DNA from: Gammaproteobacteria bacterium
GTDB lineage: Bacteria > Pseudomonadota > Gammaproteobacteria > DSM-16500
Assembly (NCBI GenBank): GCA_021325575.1
Contig: JAJPGW010000005.1
Coordinates: forward strand, 414,011-478,010
Direction: 5' to 3'
Length of the DNA stretch: 64,000 nucleotides
Shown here: positions 1-9,500 of the stretch, one piece after another
Layout: every line of letters starts with the position of its first letter
Numbering within the stretch: the first letter of the stretch is position 1
Made by a program: the position numbers and the translations under genes
The notes under the pieces: model-generated
Databases searched by the model: none
Told to the model about the DNA's origin: nothing
What the model saw: only the letters and a program-made list of their open reading frames with translations

Positions 1-227
1 TTTCCGAAGGCACGCGCGCTATTGCAAAAGCGATTGCGGACAGTTCTGGATTTTCTGTCGCAGGCGGCGGTGATACGTTGGCTGCTATCGAAGCTTATAA
101 TATTGCAAACAAAATTGATTATATCTCCACCGGCGGTGGCGCCTTTTTAACTTTTCTGGAAGGAAAACCCTTGCCAGCCATCGTCGCATTAGAAGAACGC
201 GCCAAACAAAACGAGAAGGTCACATGA
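1..227 (+). CDS. pgk: Phosphoglycerate kinase, C-terminal fragment (5' end outside window)
   Basis: The reading frame opens before the window (first full codon at base 3) and ends with TGA at 225-227, giving about 74 C-terminal residues. It contains the glycine-rich stretches [12 protein letters not shown] and [16 protein letters not shown], which are the conserved nucleotide-binding C-terminal region of phosphoglycerate kinase. This glycolytic enzyme transfers phosphate from 1,3-bisphosphoglycerate to ADP in the cytoplasm. Its stop overlaps the pyk start (ATGA), so the two genes are translationally coupled, which fits the pgk-pyk order known in related gammaproteobacteria. The identification is firm; only the fragment can be judged. 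Confidence 0.95.
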   Translation, partial: SEGTRAIAKAIADSSGFSVAGGGDTLAAIEAYNIANKIDYISTGGGAFLTFLEGKPLPAIVALEERAKQNEKVT

Positions 228-1669
228 ACCATTTACGCCGCACCAAAATAGTTGTCACACTCGGTCCTTCACTGGATGAACCCGATATCTTGCGGCGTGT
301 TATTTTAGCGGGCGCGGATGTTTTTCGCGCTAATTTTTCTCATGGTTCGGTTGAAATGCATGAACAACGCATTCAAATGGTCCGGAAAATTGCCGGTGAA
401 TACGGTAAAGCAGTGGCCATTCTCGTTGATTTGCAAGGTCCCAAAATTCGCATCGGACGATTCAAAAATAAAAAAATTCAATTGCGCGAAGGTCAACCTT
501 TTATTCTGGACACGGAATTAAAAGGAGATGAAGGCACCGAAGAAACCGTCGGTCTCGATTACAAAAATTTACCGAATGACGTGCACGCGGGCGACACGCT
601 TTTATTAGACGATGGTCGCATTGTAATGCAAGTTGAAAAAACCACGCCCCAAAAAATTTTTTGCAAAGTCACTGTGGCCGGTGAATTATCCAATAATAAA
701 GGGATCAATCGATTAGGCGGCGGACTTTCCGCCGAAGCATTAACGGACAAAGACCGTTCCGACATCAAAGAAGGTGTCCGTCTTGAAGCAGATTTTATCG
801 CGATTTCTTTTCCACGAAGTGCAGCTGATGTGAATGAAGCGCGGGCCTTGTTAAAAGCCGCCGGCGGCAACGCGGATATCATCGCAAAAATCGAACGCGC
901 CGAAGCCGTCACCAACATTGATGAAATTATTCGCGCATCCGATGGCGTCATGGTGGCACGCGGTGATTTGGGTGTGGAATTAGGAGATGCTGAACTTCCA
1001 GGCGTGCAAAAACATATTATCCGTCAAGCGCGATCGTTAAATAAACCGGTGATTACAGCAACTCAAATGTTAGAAACCATGACTTACAGCACCATCCCAA
1101 CTCGCGCTGAAGTATCCGATGTCGCGAACGCTGTTTTAGATGGTACTGATGCGGTGATGTTATCGCAGGAAACGGCTGTTGGAAAATATCCTGACAAAGC
1201 AGTCGCTGCCATGGATCGAATTTGTTTAAGCGCAGAACGGAACCCTATTGCAAAAACGCCGCGCGCTCGCGTTGATTTTCATTTCAAATATGTTGATGAA
1301 GCGATTGCGATGGCGACGATGTACACTGCGAACCATTTAGATATTCGTGCGATTATTGCATTAACAGAATCCGGCACGACACCGCTTTGGATGTCACGTG
1401 TCAGATCAGCCATTCCCATTTTTGCTTTAAGCCGTCATGTCAGCACTCAACGACGCATGGCACTTTATCGCGGCGTTTATCCGATTGCTTTCGATGCGAC
1501 TCCGATTGATCGTCGTCATATTAATCAAGAAGCGGCTAACCAATTAGTTAAGCTGGGCATTTTAAAAGAAGGGGATTTGGTGATTATTACTAAAGGCGAT
1601 CTCATCGGGGTACATGGCCGTACCAATTCGCTGAAAATTTTCACGGTTGGCAGTTTACCTGCGGTTTAG
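224..1669 (+). CDS. pyk: Pyruvate kinase
   Basis: This 481-residue protein converts phosphoenolpyruvate and ADP to pyruvate and ATP, the last step of glycolysis. The N-terminal barrel begins with [12 protein letters not shown] and FRANFSHG. The K+ and ADP site region is [12 protein letters not shown], the Mg-binding loop is [12 protein letters not shown], and the family signature is [13 protein letters not shown] followed by [18 protein letters not shown]. The C-terminal allosteric domain runs from about residue 350 to the end. Length is normal for the bacterial enzyme. The ATG overlaps the pgk stop by four bases, so it depends on the upstream operon. A palindromic repeat lies 22 bases after the stop. 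Confidence 0.97.
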   Translation: MNHLRRTKIVVTLGPSLDEPDILRRVILAGADVFRANFSHGSVEMHEQRIQMVRKIAGEYGKAVAILVDLQGPKIRIGRFKNKKIQLREGQPFILDTELKGDEGTEETVGLDYKNLPNDVHAGDTLLLDDGRIVMQVEKTTPQKIFCKVTVAGELSNNKGINRLGGGLSAEALTDKDRSDIKEGVRLEADFIAISFPRSAADVNEARALLKAAGGNADIIAKIERAEAVTNIDEIIRASDGVMVARGDLGVELGDAELPGVQKHIIRQARSLNKPVITATQMLETMTYSTIPTRAEVSDVANAVLDGTDAVMLSQETAVGKYPDKAVAAMDRICLSAERNPIAKTPRARVDFHFKYVDEAIAMATMYTANHLDIRAIIALTESGTTPLWMSRVRSAIPIFALSRHVSTQRRMALYRGVYPIAFDATPIDRRHINQEAANQLVKLGILKEGDLVIITKGDLIGVHGRTNSLKIFTVGSLPAV

Positions 1670-1690
1670 TAAGATATTTTGAAATTTGCA

Positions 1691-1770
1691 CGTCATTGCG
1701 AGCCATGCTTTTCAGGGCGAAGCAATCTCCAAAAGATTGCTTCAGCGTAAAAAGCACGCTTCGCAATGAC
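1691..1770. repeat. Dispersed 80-bp palindromic repeat, copy 1
   Basis: This unit starts CGTCATTGCGAGCC, has inner arms GAAGCAATCT and AGATTGCTTC, and ends TCGCAATGAC. The outer and inner arms pair, so the whole unit can fold as one long hairpin. It lies between pyk and wrbA. Five further copies are at 22034, 47685, 49894, 51242 and 53875. It resembles REP or MITE-like palindromes; a role in transcript ending or mRNA stability is inference. Confidence 0.9.
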
Positions 1771-1797
1771 AGAGGACTTAGCTAGCACGGAGGCTTT

Positions 1798-2427
1798 ATG
1801 AAAACCAAAATTTTCGTCGTTTTTTACAGCATGTACGGCCACATTTTCAAAATGGCCGAAGAAATGGTGAAAGGCGCAAACGAAGTGAACAATGTCGACG
1901 TCGAACTTTTCCGTGTCAAAGAACTGGTTCCCGATGAAGTATTAGAAAAAAACGGCGCGAAAAAAATTCAGCAAATGTTCGAGCATGTTCCGATTATTTC
2001 TCCACAACAATTAACTGAAGCCGATGGAATTATTTTTGGAACACCAACCCGTTTCGGCAATATGTGCGCACAAATGCGAAATTTTCTCGACCAAACCGGC
2101 GGTCTTTGGGTCAAGAACGCATTAGTTAACAAAGTTGGCAGCGTCTTCACAAGCACTGGCACTCAACATGGCGGACAAGAAACTACCATTACCAGTTTTC
2201 ACACCACACTTTTTCACCTCGGCATGATTGTCGTCGGCGTTCCCTATAGTGAAAAACGTCAAACTATCATGACCGAAATTACTGGCGGCTCACCTTACGG
2301 CGCATCAACCCTCGCCGGCAACGATGGAAAACGCGAACCCAGTGAAAATGAATTGGCCATTGCGCGGTTTCAAGGGAAGCATGTCGCTGAGATTACTCAG
2401 GCATTAAAAAAAGGGTTTGCGAATTAA
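1798..2427 (+). CDS. wrbA: NAD(P)H:quinone oxidoreductase, WrbA type
   Basis: This 209-residue flavodoxin-fold enzyme would reduce quinones by two electrons using NAD(P)H and FMN, protecting against redox cycling. The FMN phosphate loop is the N-terminal [34 protein letters not shown] and [12 protein letters not shown] are the characteristic WrbA flavin and quinone loops. Length fits the family (about 200 residues). A strong ribosome binding site, GGAGG, lies four bases before the ATG. It stands alone between the repeat and a convergent ankyrin gene. Confidence 0.93.
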   Translation: MKTKIFVVFYSMYGHIFKMAEEMVKGANEVNNVDVELFRVKELVPDEVLEKNGAKKIQQMFEHVPIISPQQLTEADGIIFGTPTRFGNMCAQMRNFLDQTGGLWVKNALVNKVGSVFTSTGTQHGGQETTITSFHTTLFHLGMIVVGVPYSEKRQTIMTEITGGSPYGASTLAGNDGKREPSENELAIARFQGKHVAEITQALKKGFAN

Positions 2428-2446
2428 TCAGCGATACTACTAATAT

Positions 2447-3565
2447 TTAAGCTGGTGCTGGTGCTTTTATTTTTTCAGATTCAACCGCATAACAGCAAAT
2501 TGTCTCGCAAATTCCTCGAGACAAAAATGACAACGTATGATAAATAGGAATTTGTCTTGCCGCCGTGTCTTCTAAATATTCCACTATTTCTGGATCTTTA
2601 GCGGTTTCTTTAGGACTTTTTCCAGATTTATCTTTATCATCAACTGGACATCCTTCTGCCATTAGTTTAGTCAAAGTTGGTACCGTATCTTGGTTTTTTC
2701 CAAACGTGGGATTCACTGCATGATGCAGAGCGGTTTTATCATCCTTATCTTTCGCTTTCGGATGGGCCCCCCGTTGAATTAATAATTGAACGGCTTCGCA
2801 ACTTGTTACATGCATTAACGGCGTTACTTCTGATTTATTTTTCAAGTTTGGATCCGCTTTCATATCCAAAAGACGTCGAATTCCTTGTGTAGAATTTCTT
2901 CCAACGACGATGTGTAATGCGCTATCACCTGTTGCTTTATTAACTGCATTAACATTTATAGTGGGATGTTGTTCTAAAAGATTGAAAAATGCCTGATCTC
3001 TTTGAACAAGATTTTTCTGTGACATAGCAAATTTTAACACGCTCGGATCTTTCATCTCTCCGAGAACTTGTCCAGCGCTAGCTACGATCACCGGAAGCAT
3101 ATTATCATCACAATCGCTCTCAAGTTTGGCCTTGTTTGCTAATAAACAAGGAATAATAGCGGTGGCCTCTCTATGCGCGATAGCTAAAGGGGATTTTCCT
3201 GCATGGTTAATTACATTGACTTCAGCTCCCTTTGAAATTAAAAATTCAGCAACATTCACGTCGCGCGCTAGCATCAGAGGTGTATTACCATCATTATCTT
3301 TCGCATTTGGGTCTGCGTTATTTGCTACTAACAATTCCAAAATCGCCATTCTATTTATATCATCAGCTTTTGCTTCTTCTTCAGATCGAAGAGCTCTAAC
3401 AATCGAAAATCCAGAAGCCTCAAGAAAGATATGAAGAGCCGTTTGGCCTTTCTGGTTTCTGGCTTCGCTCGCAAGTTTTTTTAAATCGGGCAATATTCGG
3501 ATTGCGTCTAGATTGCCATCTCTAACTAATTGAAAAAATTCAACAATCTGTTCATTTCGAAGCAT
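2447..3565 (-). CDS. Ankyrin-repeat protein, candidate effector
   Basis: The 372-residue protein carries several ankyrin repeats across about residues 38-330. Visible units include QTALHIFLE, DNDGNTPLMLA, SKGAEVNVINHAGKSPLAIA, KSEVTPLMHV, RGAHPKAKDKDDKTALHHA and KDKSGKSPKETA. There is no signal peptide and no membrane segment. The C-terminal 40 residues fall outside the repeats and include a Cys-rich patch (ICETICCYAV). Ankyrin repeats are protein-binding modules, and in Legionella and Coxiella such proteins are often type IV secretion substrates; that role here is inference. It is convergent with wrbA with 19 bases between the stops. Confidence 0.85.
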   Translation of the reverse strand: MLRNEQIVEFFQLVRDGNLDAIRILPDLKKLASEARNQKGQTALHIFLEASGFSIVRALRSEEEAKADDINRMAILELLVANNADPNAKDNDGNTPLMLARDVNVAEFLISKGAEVNVINHAGKSPLAIAHREATAIIPCLLANKAKLESDCDDNMLPVIVASAGQVLGEMKDPSVLKFAMSQKNLVQRDQAFFNLLEQHPTINVNAVNKATGDSALHIVVGRNSTQGIRRLLDMKADPNLKNKSEVTPLMHVTSCEAVQLLIQRGAHPKAKDKDDKTALHHAVNPTFGKNQDTVPTLTKLMAEGCPVDDKDKSGKSPKETAKDPEIVEYLEDTAARQIPIYHTLSFLSRGICETICCYAVESEKIKAPAPA

Positions 3566-3679
3566 AGTAAGCTACTCATAAAATAAATTATGGAAGCATT
3601 TTAAACAGAAATCCTTAAGATATTCTTAAAACTTACAATAAATGGTTAGAAAGATGGCACTATGGGAAAATATGAGCTG

Positions 3680-5458
3680 TTAGGCTTCTTCCATTATGCC
3701 AGTCTGTAATGCCCACAAATCTGCATAAATTCCTTTTTCCGAAACAAGTTTATTATGTCGGCCTTGTTCGACAATTTTTCCATTTTCCAGAACATAAATC
3801 ATGTCAGCATTTCGGACCGTACTTAATCGATGCGCGATAATAATCGTCGTGCGGCCGATGACGATTTTATCCATCGAACGTTGGATCGCCGCTTCCGTTT
3901 CATTATCTACCGCAGAAGTTGCTTCATCCAAAATTAAAATCGGCGGATTTTTCAAAATCGCGCGCGCGAGGCTTAAACGTTGACGCTGCCCGCCTGATAA
4001 TTTTTGGCCGCGTTCGCCAATTTGGGTTTCATAACCATTTGGCAATTGCATAATAAAATCATGGGCCTCTGCTAATTTCGCAGCATGTTCAATTTGATGA
4101 AGATCTGCATCAAATGTTCCGTAGGCAATGTTATCCGCGATCGTGCCATCAAATAAAAACACATCTTGACTCACATAACCAATTTGTTGACGCAAATAAT
4201 TTAAATCAAAATCACGAATATCGTGATCATCGATTTTGATCACACCACTGACTGGATCATAGAAACGCATCAACAATTTCACGAGCGTGCTTTTTCCTGA
4301 ACCCGTCGTTCCAACAAATGCAATGGTTTTTCCTGCTTGAATGGATAAATTAACATTTTGCAAAATCATTTGATTGGCTTGATAGAAAAAATTCACGTGA
4401 TCAAATGTAATTTCGCCACGAAGTGTCGGCAGTTGCGATTTTTGTCCTGAAGTAATATGAATCGGTACACTTAATAAATTTAACACACGTTCAGCGGACG
4501 CCATTGCACGATAGTATTGATCGGTCATTTCGGCAAGATAAGTAAAAGGCCATAATAATCGCTGCGTTAAAAAAACCAGAACGCTATATGCACCAACCGC
4601 AAGCGTTCCATGAATCGCATCTAAACCACCCACGACTAGTGCTGATAAAAATCCCAATAAAACAGCAATTCGAATGACCGGTGTAATCGCAGAACTGATC
4701 TGAATCGCTGAAAAATTTGCTTTTTGATATTCATTACTTTGTTTTTCTAGTGATTCCAATTCATAATTTTCTGCGGTGTAACTTTTGATGGTTGCAATCC
4801 CAGAAATATTATTCGAAAAACGAGCACTTAAATCGCCGGCTTTGCCGCGCACTTTTGCATAACGCGGACTAATGATGTATTGAAAATAATACGCACCAAA
4901 CAAAATTAATGGCACCGGCAAAAATGCGAGCACGGCAATTTTTGGCGCAATCACAAAGAAAATAATACCAATCATCAGGGTCGAACCAACAATTTGAATA
5001 ATGGTATTTAAACCGTCATTTAAAAAACGTTCGAGTTGATTAATGTCATCATTCAAAATCGCGGCGAGGTTGCCACTTTTCACATTTTCAAAATAATTCA
5101 TGTCGGCATTTTGAATGTGTTTATACGCATCCAAGCGCAATTGATGCTGCAACGCTTGCGCGAGGTTACGCCATTTGACTGAATACAAATATTGAAAGAG
5201 TGATTCAAAACACCAAATTGCAAACGTTAAAAGCCCTAAAAAAATAATTTGTGTCGATGCATCGGGTATGCCAAATCTAGCAAGCAGCGAGGTATTGCGA
5301 TTGACCACCGTATCCACCGCAAACCCGATTAGGACTTCCGGCAAAATATCAAAGAACTTATTCAATAATGAATAAATCGTCGCAAGAATAATATCGCCGC
5401 GATATCCTTTAGCATAGTGATAAAGACGCATAATGGCTGATTTTTGTGTAGTTTGCAT
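3680..5458 (-). CDS. ABC exporter, fused membrane and ATPase domains (MsbA-like)
   Basis: This 592-residue half-transporter has an N-terminal six-helix membrane domain (about residues 20-320) and a C-terminal ATPase. The ATPase shows Walker A GTTGSGKST near residue 385, Q-loop IGYVSQDVFLFDGT, the ABC signature LSGGQRQRLSLARA near 490, Walker B ILILDEATS and H-loop IIIAHRLST. It would work as an inner-membrane homodimer. The family exports lipids, peptides or drugs; the substrate cannot be read from sequence. The start is supported by AAGGGG six bases before the ATG. It is a single gene, so it is not obviously the essential lpxK-linked msbA. Confidence 0.9.
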   Translation of the reverse strand: MQTTQKSAIMRLYHYAKGYRGDIILATIYSLLNKFFDILPEVLIGFAVDTVVNRNTSLLARFGIPDASTQIIFLGLLTFAIWCFESLFQYLYSVKWRNLAQALQHQLRLDAYKHIQNADMNYFENVKSGNLAAILNDDINQLERFLNDGLNTIIQIVGSTLMIGIIFFVIAPKIAVLAFLPVPLILFGAYYFQYIISPRYAKVRGKAGDLSARFSNNISGIATIKSYTAENYELESLEKQSNEYQKANFSAIQISSAITPVIRIAVLLGFLSALVVGGLDAIHGTLAVGAYSVLVFLTQRLLWPFTYLAEMTDQYYRAMASAERVLNLLSVPIHITSGQKSQLPTLRGEITFDHVNFFYQANQMILQNVNLSIQAGKTIAFVGTTGSGKSTLVKLLMRFYDPVSGVIKIDDHDIRDFDLNYLRQQIGYVSQDVFLFDGTIADNIAYGTFDADLHQIEHAAKLAEAHDFIMQLPNGYETQIGERGQKLSGGQRQRLSLARAILKNPPILILDEATSAVDNETEAAIQRSMDKIVIGRTTIIIAHRLSTVRNADMIYVLENGKIVEQGRHNKLVSEKGIYADLWALQTGIMEEA

Positions 5459-5510
5459 AGATACCCCTTCGAGAGGGCTGATTATAGCGGTTTTATTTTT
5501 TAAAATAAAT

Positions 5511-5539
5511 TTGAATATTTTTTATTCATATTTTATAAT
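5511..5539 (+). promoter_or_regulatory. Predicted sigma70 promoter for the bHLH-like gene
   Basis: TTGAAT at 5511-5516 and a perfect TATAAT at 5534-5539 are separated by 17 bases, the ideal spacing. Transcription would start near 5546, about 29 bases before the ATG at 5575, which is preceded by the ribosome binding site ACGAGG. Confidence 0.6.
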
Positions 5540-5574
5540 TTTCGTCTAATTTAAATAAACAAAACGAGGTAATC

Positions 5575-6756
5575 ATGAAAGGTCGCACTAAAGCTAAATC
5601 TGGCCAAAAAAGAAAAGCGGAAGACACGCTGGAAACTGAAGGACCGGCTAAAAGAAAATGTACTCAAAAACCAGTAGATTATGCAGAACAACCTGAACGA
5701 GAAAGCAAAAAGACCCTTAACGATGATAAAGACGAAAACCCAATATTATCGCCTGCACAACGTAAAGCGAGGCGTATTGCTAGTCATAATGAAAGCGAAC
5801 ATCGCCGCCGAAAAAAAATTGAGTTTAACAAAGCTTGTCTTGCTTACCTCGGTTACAACATCCCAGCAACAGTAATAAAAGATCATCCCGAAGCATTTCA
5901 AGCGCTATTAAAAAAATACGGCGAAGGTTTAGGATCTACATGCTTTAAAAAAGTAAAAAATAAAACTCATGGAAATTTGGATTTGGCCCAAATAGCAGTG
6001 GAAAAAGATCTTAAAGCCATGGGGATTACCTTAAATAAAAATTCTGAGAAAGCAGAAGCCAAATCGCAATCGCAGTCATCCAACAATGCAAAATCAGCTT
6101 CTTCCCGTGCAGAAGCTCAATCTTCACCCGTAGTTAATCCACAGTTGCCTTTAGCATCCGATATGAAACCAGCTGCAAATGCAGAAACCACTAATCCTTT
6201 TCTCAACAATGATCAAGCCTTATGTGAACGTGCACAGAAAATGCTATTGGATGGCAGTGTTGAACTACGTTTAAAATTAAACGCGTTGTCGTACTTATGG
6301 AATATGCAAGTCATGCATGGTCTCACTCCCTGGACTAGCATTCCTGCTGAAATTTTAAGTTTATTTAATTTACCGGCTTCTCTCTCTTTGCAGCCTCCAC
6401 AAACTCATCCAGCGCCACAAGAACAGTTACCATTCTCGCTAGGGGCAATGGGCGCATCGAACTCTAATTCGGGATCAACCACTGGCCGATTATTGAACCA
6501 ATTCGCCTCTCAATCGTCGTCATCTGCTACCCTAACACCGTTAGCAGGTTTGGATGAACCATTACAACCAGCACCGCTCCTGCGTACGGATTCTCCTCCC
6601 TTATTCAGCGATAACGAAGTTCCTTCTTTAGCGGGTTTAAATTTCCTTTCCCCCGGATTTACATCTCCGAGCGTTTCTCAAACATTGGGAGAGCCTACAC
6701 TCAGTTTGCCCAATCTTGGACTCGACCTTTATGGAGAGCAATTTACTCTTCGATAA
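5575..6756 (+). CDS. Basic helix-loop-helix-like protein with nuclear-localisation-like signals
   Basis: I do not recognise the full 393-residue protein, but its layout resembles a eukaryotic transcription factor. Residues 1-35 carry two KRK clusters (12-14 and 26-28) spaced like a bipartite nuclear localisation signal. At residues 71-82 there is HNESEHRRRKKI, which matches the DNA-contacting basic region of E-box bHLH factors (HNxxExxRRxxI, as in Max). A helix with hydrophobic positions follows (FNKACLAYLGY). A clear second bHLH helix is not evident. Residues 165-200 are Ser/Gln-rich. The C-terminal third is Pro/Ser/Leu-rich with acidic and hydrophobic clusters such as LDEPLQPAPLLRTDSPPLF, like an activation domain. 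It has no signal peptide. It has its own promoter and terminator. A secreted nuclear effector is inference. Confidence 0.6.
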   Translation: MKGRTKAKSGQKRKAEDTLETEGPAKRKCTQKPVDYAEQPERESKKTLNDDKDENPILSPAQRKARRIASHNESEHRRRKKIEFNKACLAYLGYNIPATVIKDHPEAFQALLKKYGEGLGSTCFKKVKNKTHGNLDLAQIAVEKDLKAMGITLNKNSEKAEAKSQSQSSNNAKSASSRAEAQSSPVVNPQLPLASDMKPAANAETTNPFLNNDQALCERAQKMLLDGSVELRLKLNALSYLWNMQVMHGLTPWTSIPAEILSLFNLPASLSLQPPQTHPAPQEQLPFSLGAMGASNSNSGSTTGRLLNQFASQSSSSATLTPLAGLDEPLQPAPLLRTDSPPLFSDNEVPSLAGLNFLSPGFTSPSVSQTLGEPTLSLPNLGLDLYGEQFTLR

Positions 6757-6771
6757 ATCCAATCTAAACCC

Positions 6772-6797
6772 AAAACGCCGTCGCTGACGGCGTTTTT
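6772..6797 (+). terminator. Rho-independent terminator
   Basis: AAAACGCCGTC and GACGGCGTTTT pair around the loop GCT and run into TTTTT. It begins 16 bases after the stop of the bHLH-like gene and closes that transcript. Confidence 0.9.
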
Positions 6798-6812
6798 ATT
6801 TATCTTCCCCCA

Positions 6813-6839
6813 TTGACAAGGGGTCTGTACTCATATAAC
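6813..6839 (+). promoter_or_regulatory. Possible promoter for the ABC importer operon
   Basis: TTGACA at 6813-6818 is followed after 15 bases by TATAAC at 6834-6839. The spacing is short. A second TATAAT at 6859-6864 sits directly against the ribosome binding site and is less likely to be the -10 box. Confidence 0.35.
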
Positions 6840-6876
6840 ATTACAAGAATACATTTGTTATAATGAGGAACAGTGC

Positions 6877-7863
6877 ATGAAATTGTTATCCAAAATCCTA
6901 TTTATTCTGCTTTTAGTCAGCTTTATGGCAGCTTGCCAAAATCATTCCGACAAAAAAACCTCGCCCGAAAAAAACATTAAAATAGGCATTATTATTCCCT
7001 TAGAACACAAAGCCTTACGTGCGATTGTGGCGGGATTTTCAGAAAAATTGCGTACACTTTATAACGCACCCGTTGAAATCAAAGTCATGAATGCCGAAGG
7101 CGATCCCAATATCATGCGCGCGATTTTACAACAAATGCGGGATGCCAATTATTCCATGATTGTGCCTGTAGGAACCAGCGCAACTGAAATGGCAGAATCC
7201 ATGATTCATAACACACCCATTGTTAGCTTAGCGGCGGATTTTTCAGAAGATGCGCGACACAAATTGAATCCCTGCAATATTGTGTGCGTGCATGATGAAA
7301 TTTCATCGTACAAATTGCTGGAATTTTTACATACCGCTCACCCGGAATTAAAACACCTGGTCTTGATTCACAGCGCCGAAGATAAAGTATTGCCGGATGT
7401 GCAAAAAACCGTAAAAGCGGGCTTTCAAGTGGGCATTGAAGTAAAACCGATCATGGTTGCAACCTTGCCTGAATTAGTAGCAGCACTGCAATCTCTGCCG
7501 GATAACACTCAGGGAATTTTTATTTTAAAAGATAACTTGATCGCAAGTGGTGCGCCGACCATTGCAAAAATGGCAGCTGATAAACACATTCCATTTTACA
7601 CATCCGATCAAGGGTCCGTTCAATCGGGCGCCGGTTTTGCGTTAGGCGTTCGTGAAAAACAAATTGGTGAAGAAGGTGCGAAACTCGCGATGGCCGTCTT
7701 AATGGATGATTCGATTTCGACCTTATCCAATGTCGAAATGAATAAATTAACTGTATTTGTGAATAAAAATGCATTGCAACTCGAACAGCAAAATTTAACC
7801 GGGATCCAAGATGCCGCGAAAAAATTAAATTACAACGTAGAATACGTTGGGGACGCCGCTTAA
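6877..7863 (+). CDS. ABC importer substrate-binding lipoprotein (TrpX-like family)
   Basis: The 328-residue protein begins with a lipoprotein signal: a hydrophobic stretch and lipobox FMAAC, with Cys at residue 20. The mature part is a two-lobed periplasmic binding fold (IKIGIIIPLEHKALRAIVAGF, then GTSATEMAESM, PIVSLAADF, AEDKVLPDVQKTV, PFYTSDQGSVQSGAGFALG), typical of the ABC substrate-binding family often linked to tryptophan or other aromatic substrates. The substrate itself cannot be assigned. GAGGA lies seven bases before the ATG. The permease ATG follows its stop with no gap, making a three-gene importer operon. Confidence 0.85.
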   Translation: MKLLSKILFILLLVSFMAACQNHSDKKTSPEKNIKIGIIIPLEHKALRAIVAGFSEKLRTLYNAPVEIKVMNAEGDPNIMRAILQQMRDANYSMIVPVGTSATEMAESMIHNTPIVSLAADFSEDARHKLNPCNIVCVHDEISSYKLLEFLHTAHPELKHLVLIHSAEDKVLPDVQKTVKAGFQVGIEVKPIMVATLPELVAALQSLPDNTQGIFILKDNLIASGAPTIAKMAADKHIPFYTSDQGSVQSGAGFALGVREKQIGEEGAKLAMAVLMDDSISTLSNVEMNKLTVFVNKNALQLEQQNLTGIQDAAKKLNYNVEYVGDAA

Positions 7864-8745
7864 ATGTCATCGCTGGTATTTGCGGTTGCCACTCAATCAC
7901 TGACTTTTTTGCCATTGGCGCTCGGCATTAGCGTGAGTTACACGATCTTGCGTGCAACGGACATGACGCTAGACGGCAGTTTTGTGTTGGGTGCCGCAGT
8001 TTTTGCGCGACTTATCACGCTGGGATTTTCACCCGCTTTAGCGGCCGTGTGCGCATTAGGTTCTGGCGCACTGGCTGGCGTCATGGTGAGCTTAATTCAG
8101 CGCGGTGGGCGAGTGGATCCATTGCTTGCGGGTGTGCTTGCGACTTTTATTTTAGCCAGCGGCAATTTAATTATTATGGGGCGGCCTAATATTAATTTAT
8201 TGTCACAGCACACCTTGCTTTCGGATGCTTTTGCAAAAAGTGAATTGTATGGCTGGAGTGAAGTGGCTGCATTTAGTTTATTTTTTTGTTTGATCACTTG
8301 TTTGATGGTTAGCTCCCGTTTTGGATTAACCTTGCGCGCACTCGGTGACAATCCGGGATTACTAAAAAGACTGGGAAAAAATATTGAATTTTATCGCATG
8401 AGTGGTTTTGCTTTTACGAATATGCTTGCTGCTGCCGCAGGCTGTTTGACCGCGCAAACGGTTAGTTATGCTGACATCGGCATGGGTTTTGGCATGACGT
8501 TGACGGGTATTGGTGCCATTATTCTAGGCCAGCAGATTGTTCGGTTTGCAATAAAGAAATCCACTGTACGAGTTTTAACTGAATTTTCAGCGTGTTTAAT
8601 TGGTGTTTTACTGTATTTCTTTGCGATTAATGCATTGTTACGCTTAGATGTGAATCCCATTTATTTAAAAATGATTTTGGGTCTAATCCTGATTTTCTTT
8701 TTACGCACTGCCATGAATTCTTCACGCATGAGGAATTCAGCATGA
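7864..8745 (+). CDS. ABC importer permease
   Basis: This 293-residue integral membrane protein has about eight hydrophobic helices, including SLTFLPLALGISVSYTILRA, FVLGAAVFARLITLGF, LAAVCALGSGALAGVMVSL, LLAGVLATFILASGNLIIMG and a C-terminal MILGLILIFFLRTA. The pattern resembles the branched-chain-type (BPD_transp_2) permeases that pair with TrpX-like binding proteins; MTLDGSFVLGAA matches the conserved start of this subfamily. It begins directly after the stop of the binding protein and overlaps the ATPase gene by four bases (ATGA), so all three are coupled. Confidence 0.87.
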   Translation: MSSLVFAVATQSLTFLPLALGISVSYTILRATDMTLDGSFVLGAAVFARLITLGFSPALAAVCALGSGALAGVMVSLIQRGGRVDPLLAGVLATFILASGNLIIMGRPNINLLSQHTLLSDAFAKSELYGWSEVAAFSLFFCLITCLMVSSRFGLTLRALGDNPGLLKRLGKNIEFYRMSGFAFTNMLAAAAGCLTAQTVSYADIGMGFGMTLTGIGAIILGQQIVRFAIKKSTVRVLTEFSACLIGVLLYFFAINALLRLDVNPIYLKMILGLILIFFLRTAMNSSRMRNSA

Positions 8746-9488
8746 GTGCATTACTGGAATTAAACGCTATTTCATTAAAACTTCAGAGTATGGATCATCC
8801 GATTCTTTCTGATATTCATTATCGGGTGTTGCCGCATGATTTTATTATCGTGCTTGGCAGCAATGGGTCAGGAAAAAGTTCTTTGTTGAAATTAATGGAT
8901 CAACGATATACGGCATCTTCTGGAAAGATTTTTTTGCACGGTAAATCGATCGAAAAGTTTTCCAATCAGGATTTTAGTAAAAAAATAATTACGCTTACCC
9001 AAAATTGTCATGATTCCCTTTTTGTATCGTTAACTGTGCTTGACAATTATTTATTGGTGAAACAACGGCATGAATCTAAGATTTTTTCCATTCGACAACG
9101 AAAAGAGCGGGAATTTTTTGCGAATTATTTGCAAGAATTCAATCCCAATTTATCCTTAAAATTGGATCAAGTCGTAGAAAAACTTTCAGGCGGCGAAAAG
9201 CAAGCGCTCGCGCTCGCACTAAGCGTGCTGTATCCACCTGAAATTTTATTATTAGATGAACACACCAGCGCCCTTGATCCGAAATCGGCGCAGCAATTAA
9301 TGGCGTTAACACATAGGGTCGTGACAGATCACAAAATTACGTGCATCCTGACGACTCATGATCTGGATATTGCAATGCAATATGGGAATCGGATTTTAGC
9401 ATTGAAACATGGGAAAATTTTTAAATGCTATGATCATTCGGAAAAGAATGCATTGAGTCAGACAGAATTATTGGCAGGGTGTTATTAA
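8742..9488 (+). CDS. ABC importer ATP-binding protein
   Basis: The 248-residue ATPase drives the importer encoded just upstream. It shows Walker A GSNGSGKSS near residue 40, Q-loop ITLTQN, the signature LSGGEKQALALALS near 140, Walker B EILLLDEHTSALDPKS and H-loop ILTTHDLDIA. The ATG overlaps the permease stop. Length is normal. msrA begins 12 bases after the stop with its own ribosome binding site, so it may be cotranscribed although it is functionally separate. Confidence 0.9.
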   Translation: MSALLELNAISLKLQSMDHPILSDIHYRVLPHDFIIVLGSNGSGKSSLLKLMDQRYTASSGKIFLHGKSIEKFSNQDFSKKIITLTQNCHDSLFVSLTVLDNYLLVKQRHESKIFSIRQRKEREFFANYLQEFNPNLSLKLDQVVEKLSGGEKQALALALSVLYPPEILLLDEHTSALDPKSAQQLMALTHRVVTDHKITCILTTHDLDIAMQYGNRILALKHGKIFKCYDHSEKNALSQTELLAGCY

Positions 9489-9500
9489 GGAGTAATATAA

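Noticed and set aside
6859..6864. TATAAT near the start of the ABC importer gene
   Set aside because: It touches the ribosome binding site, so a start of transcription there would leave no leader; the TTGACA/TATAAC pair upstream is more plausible.
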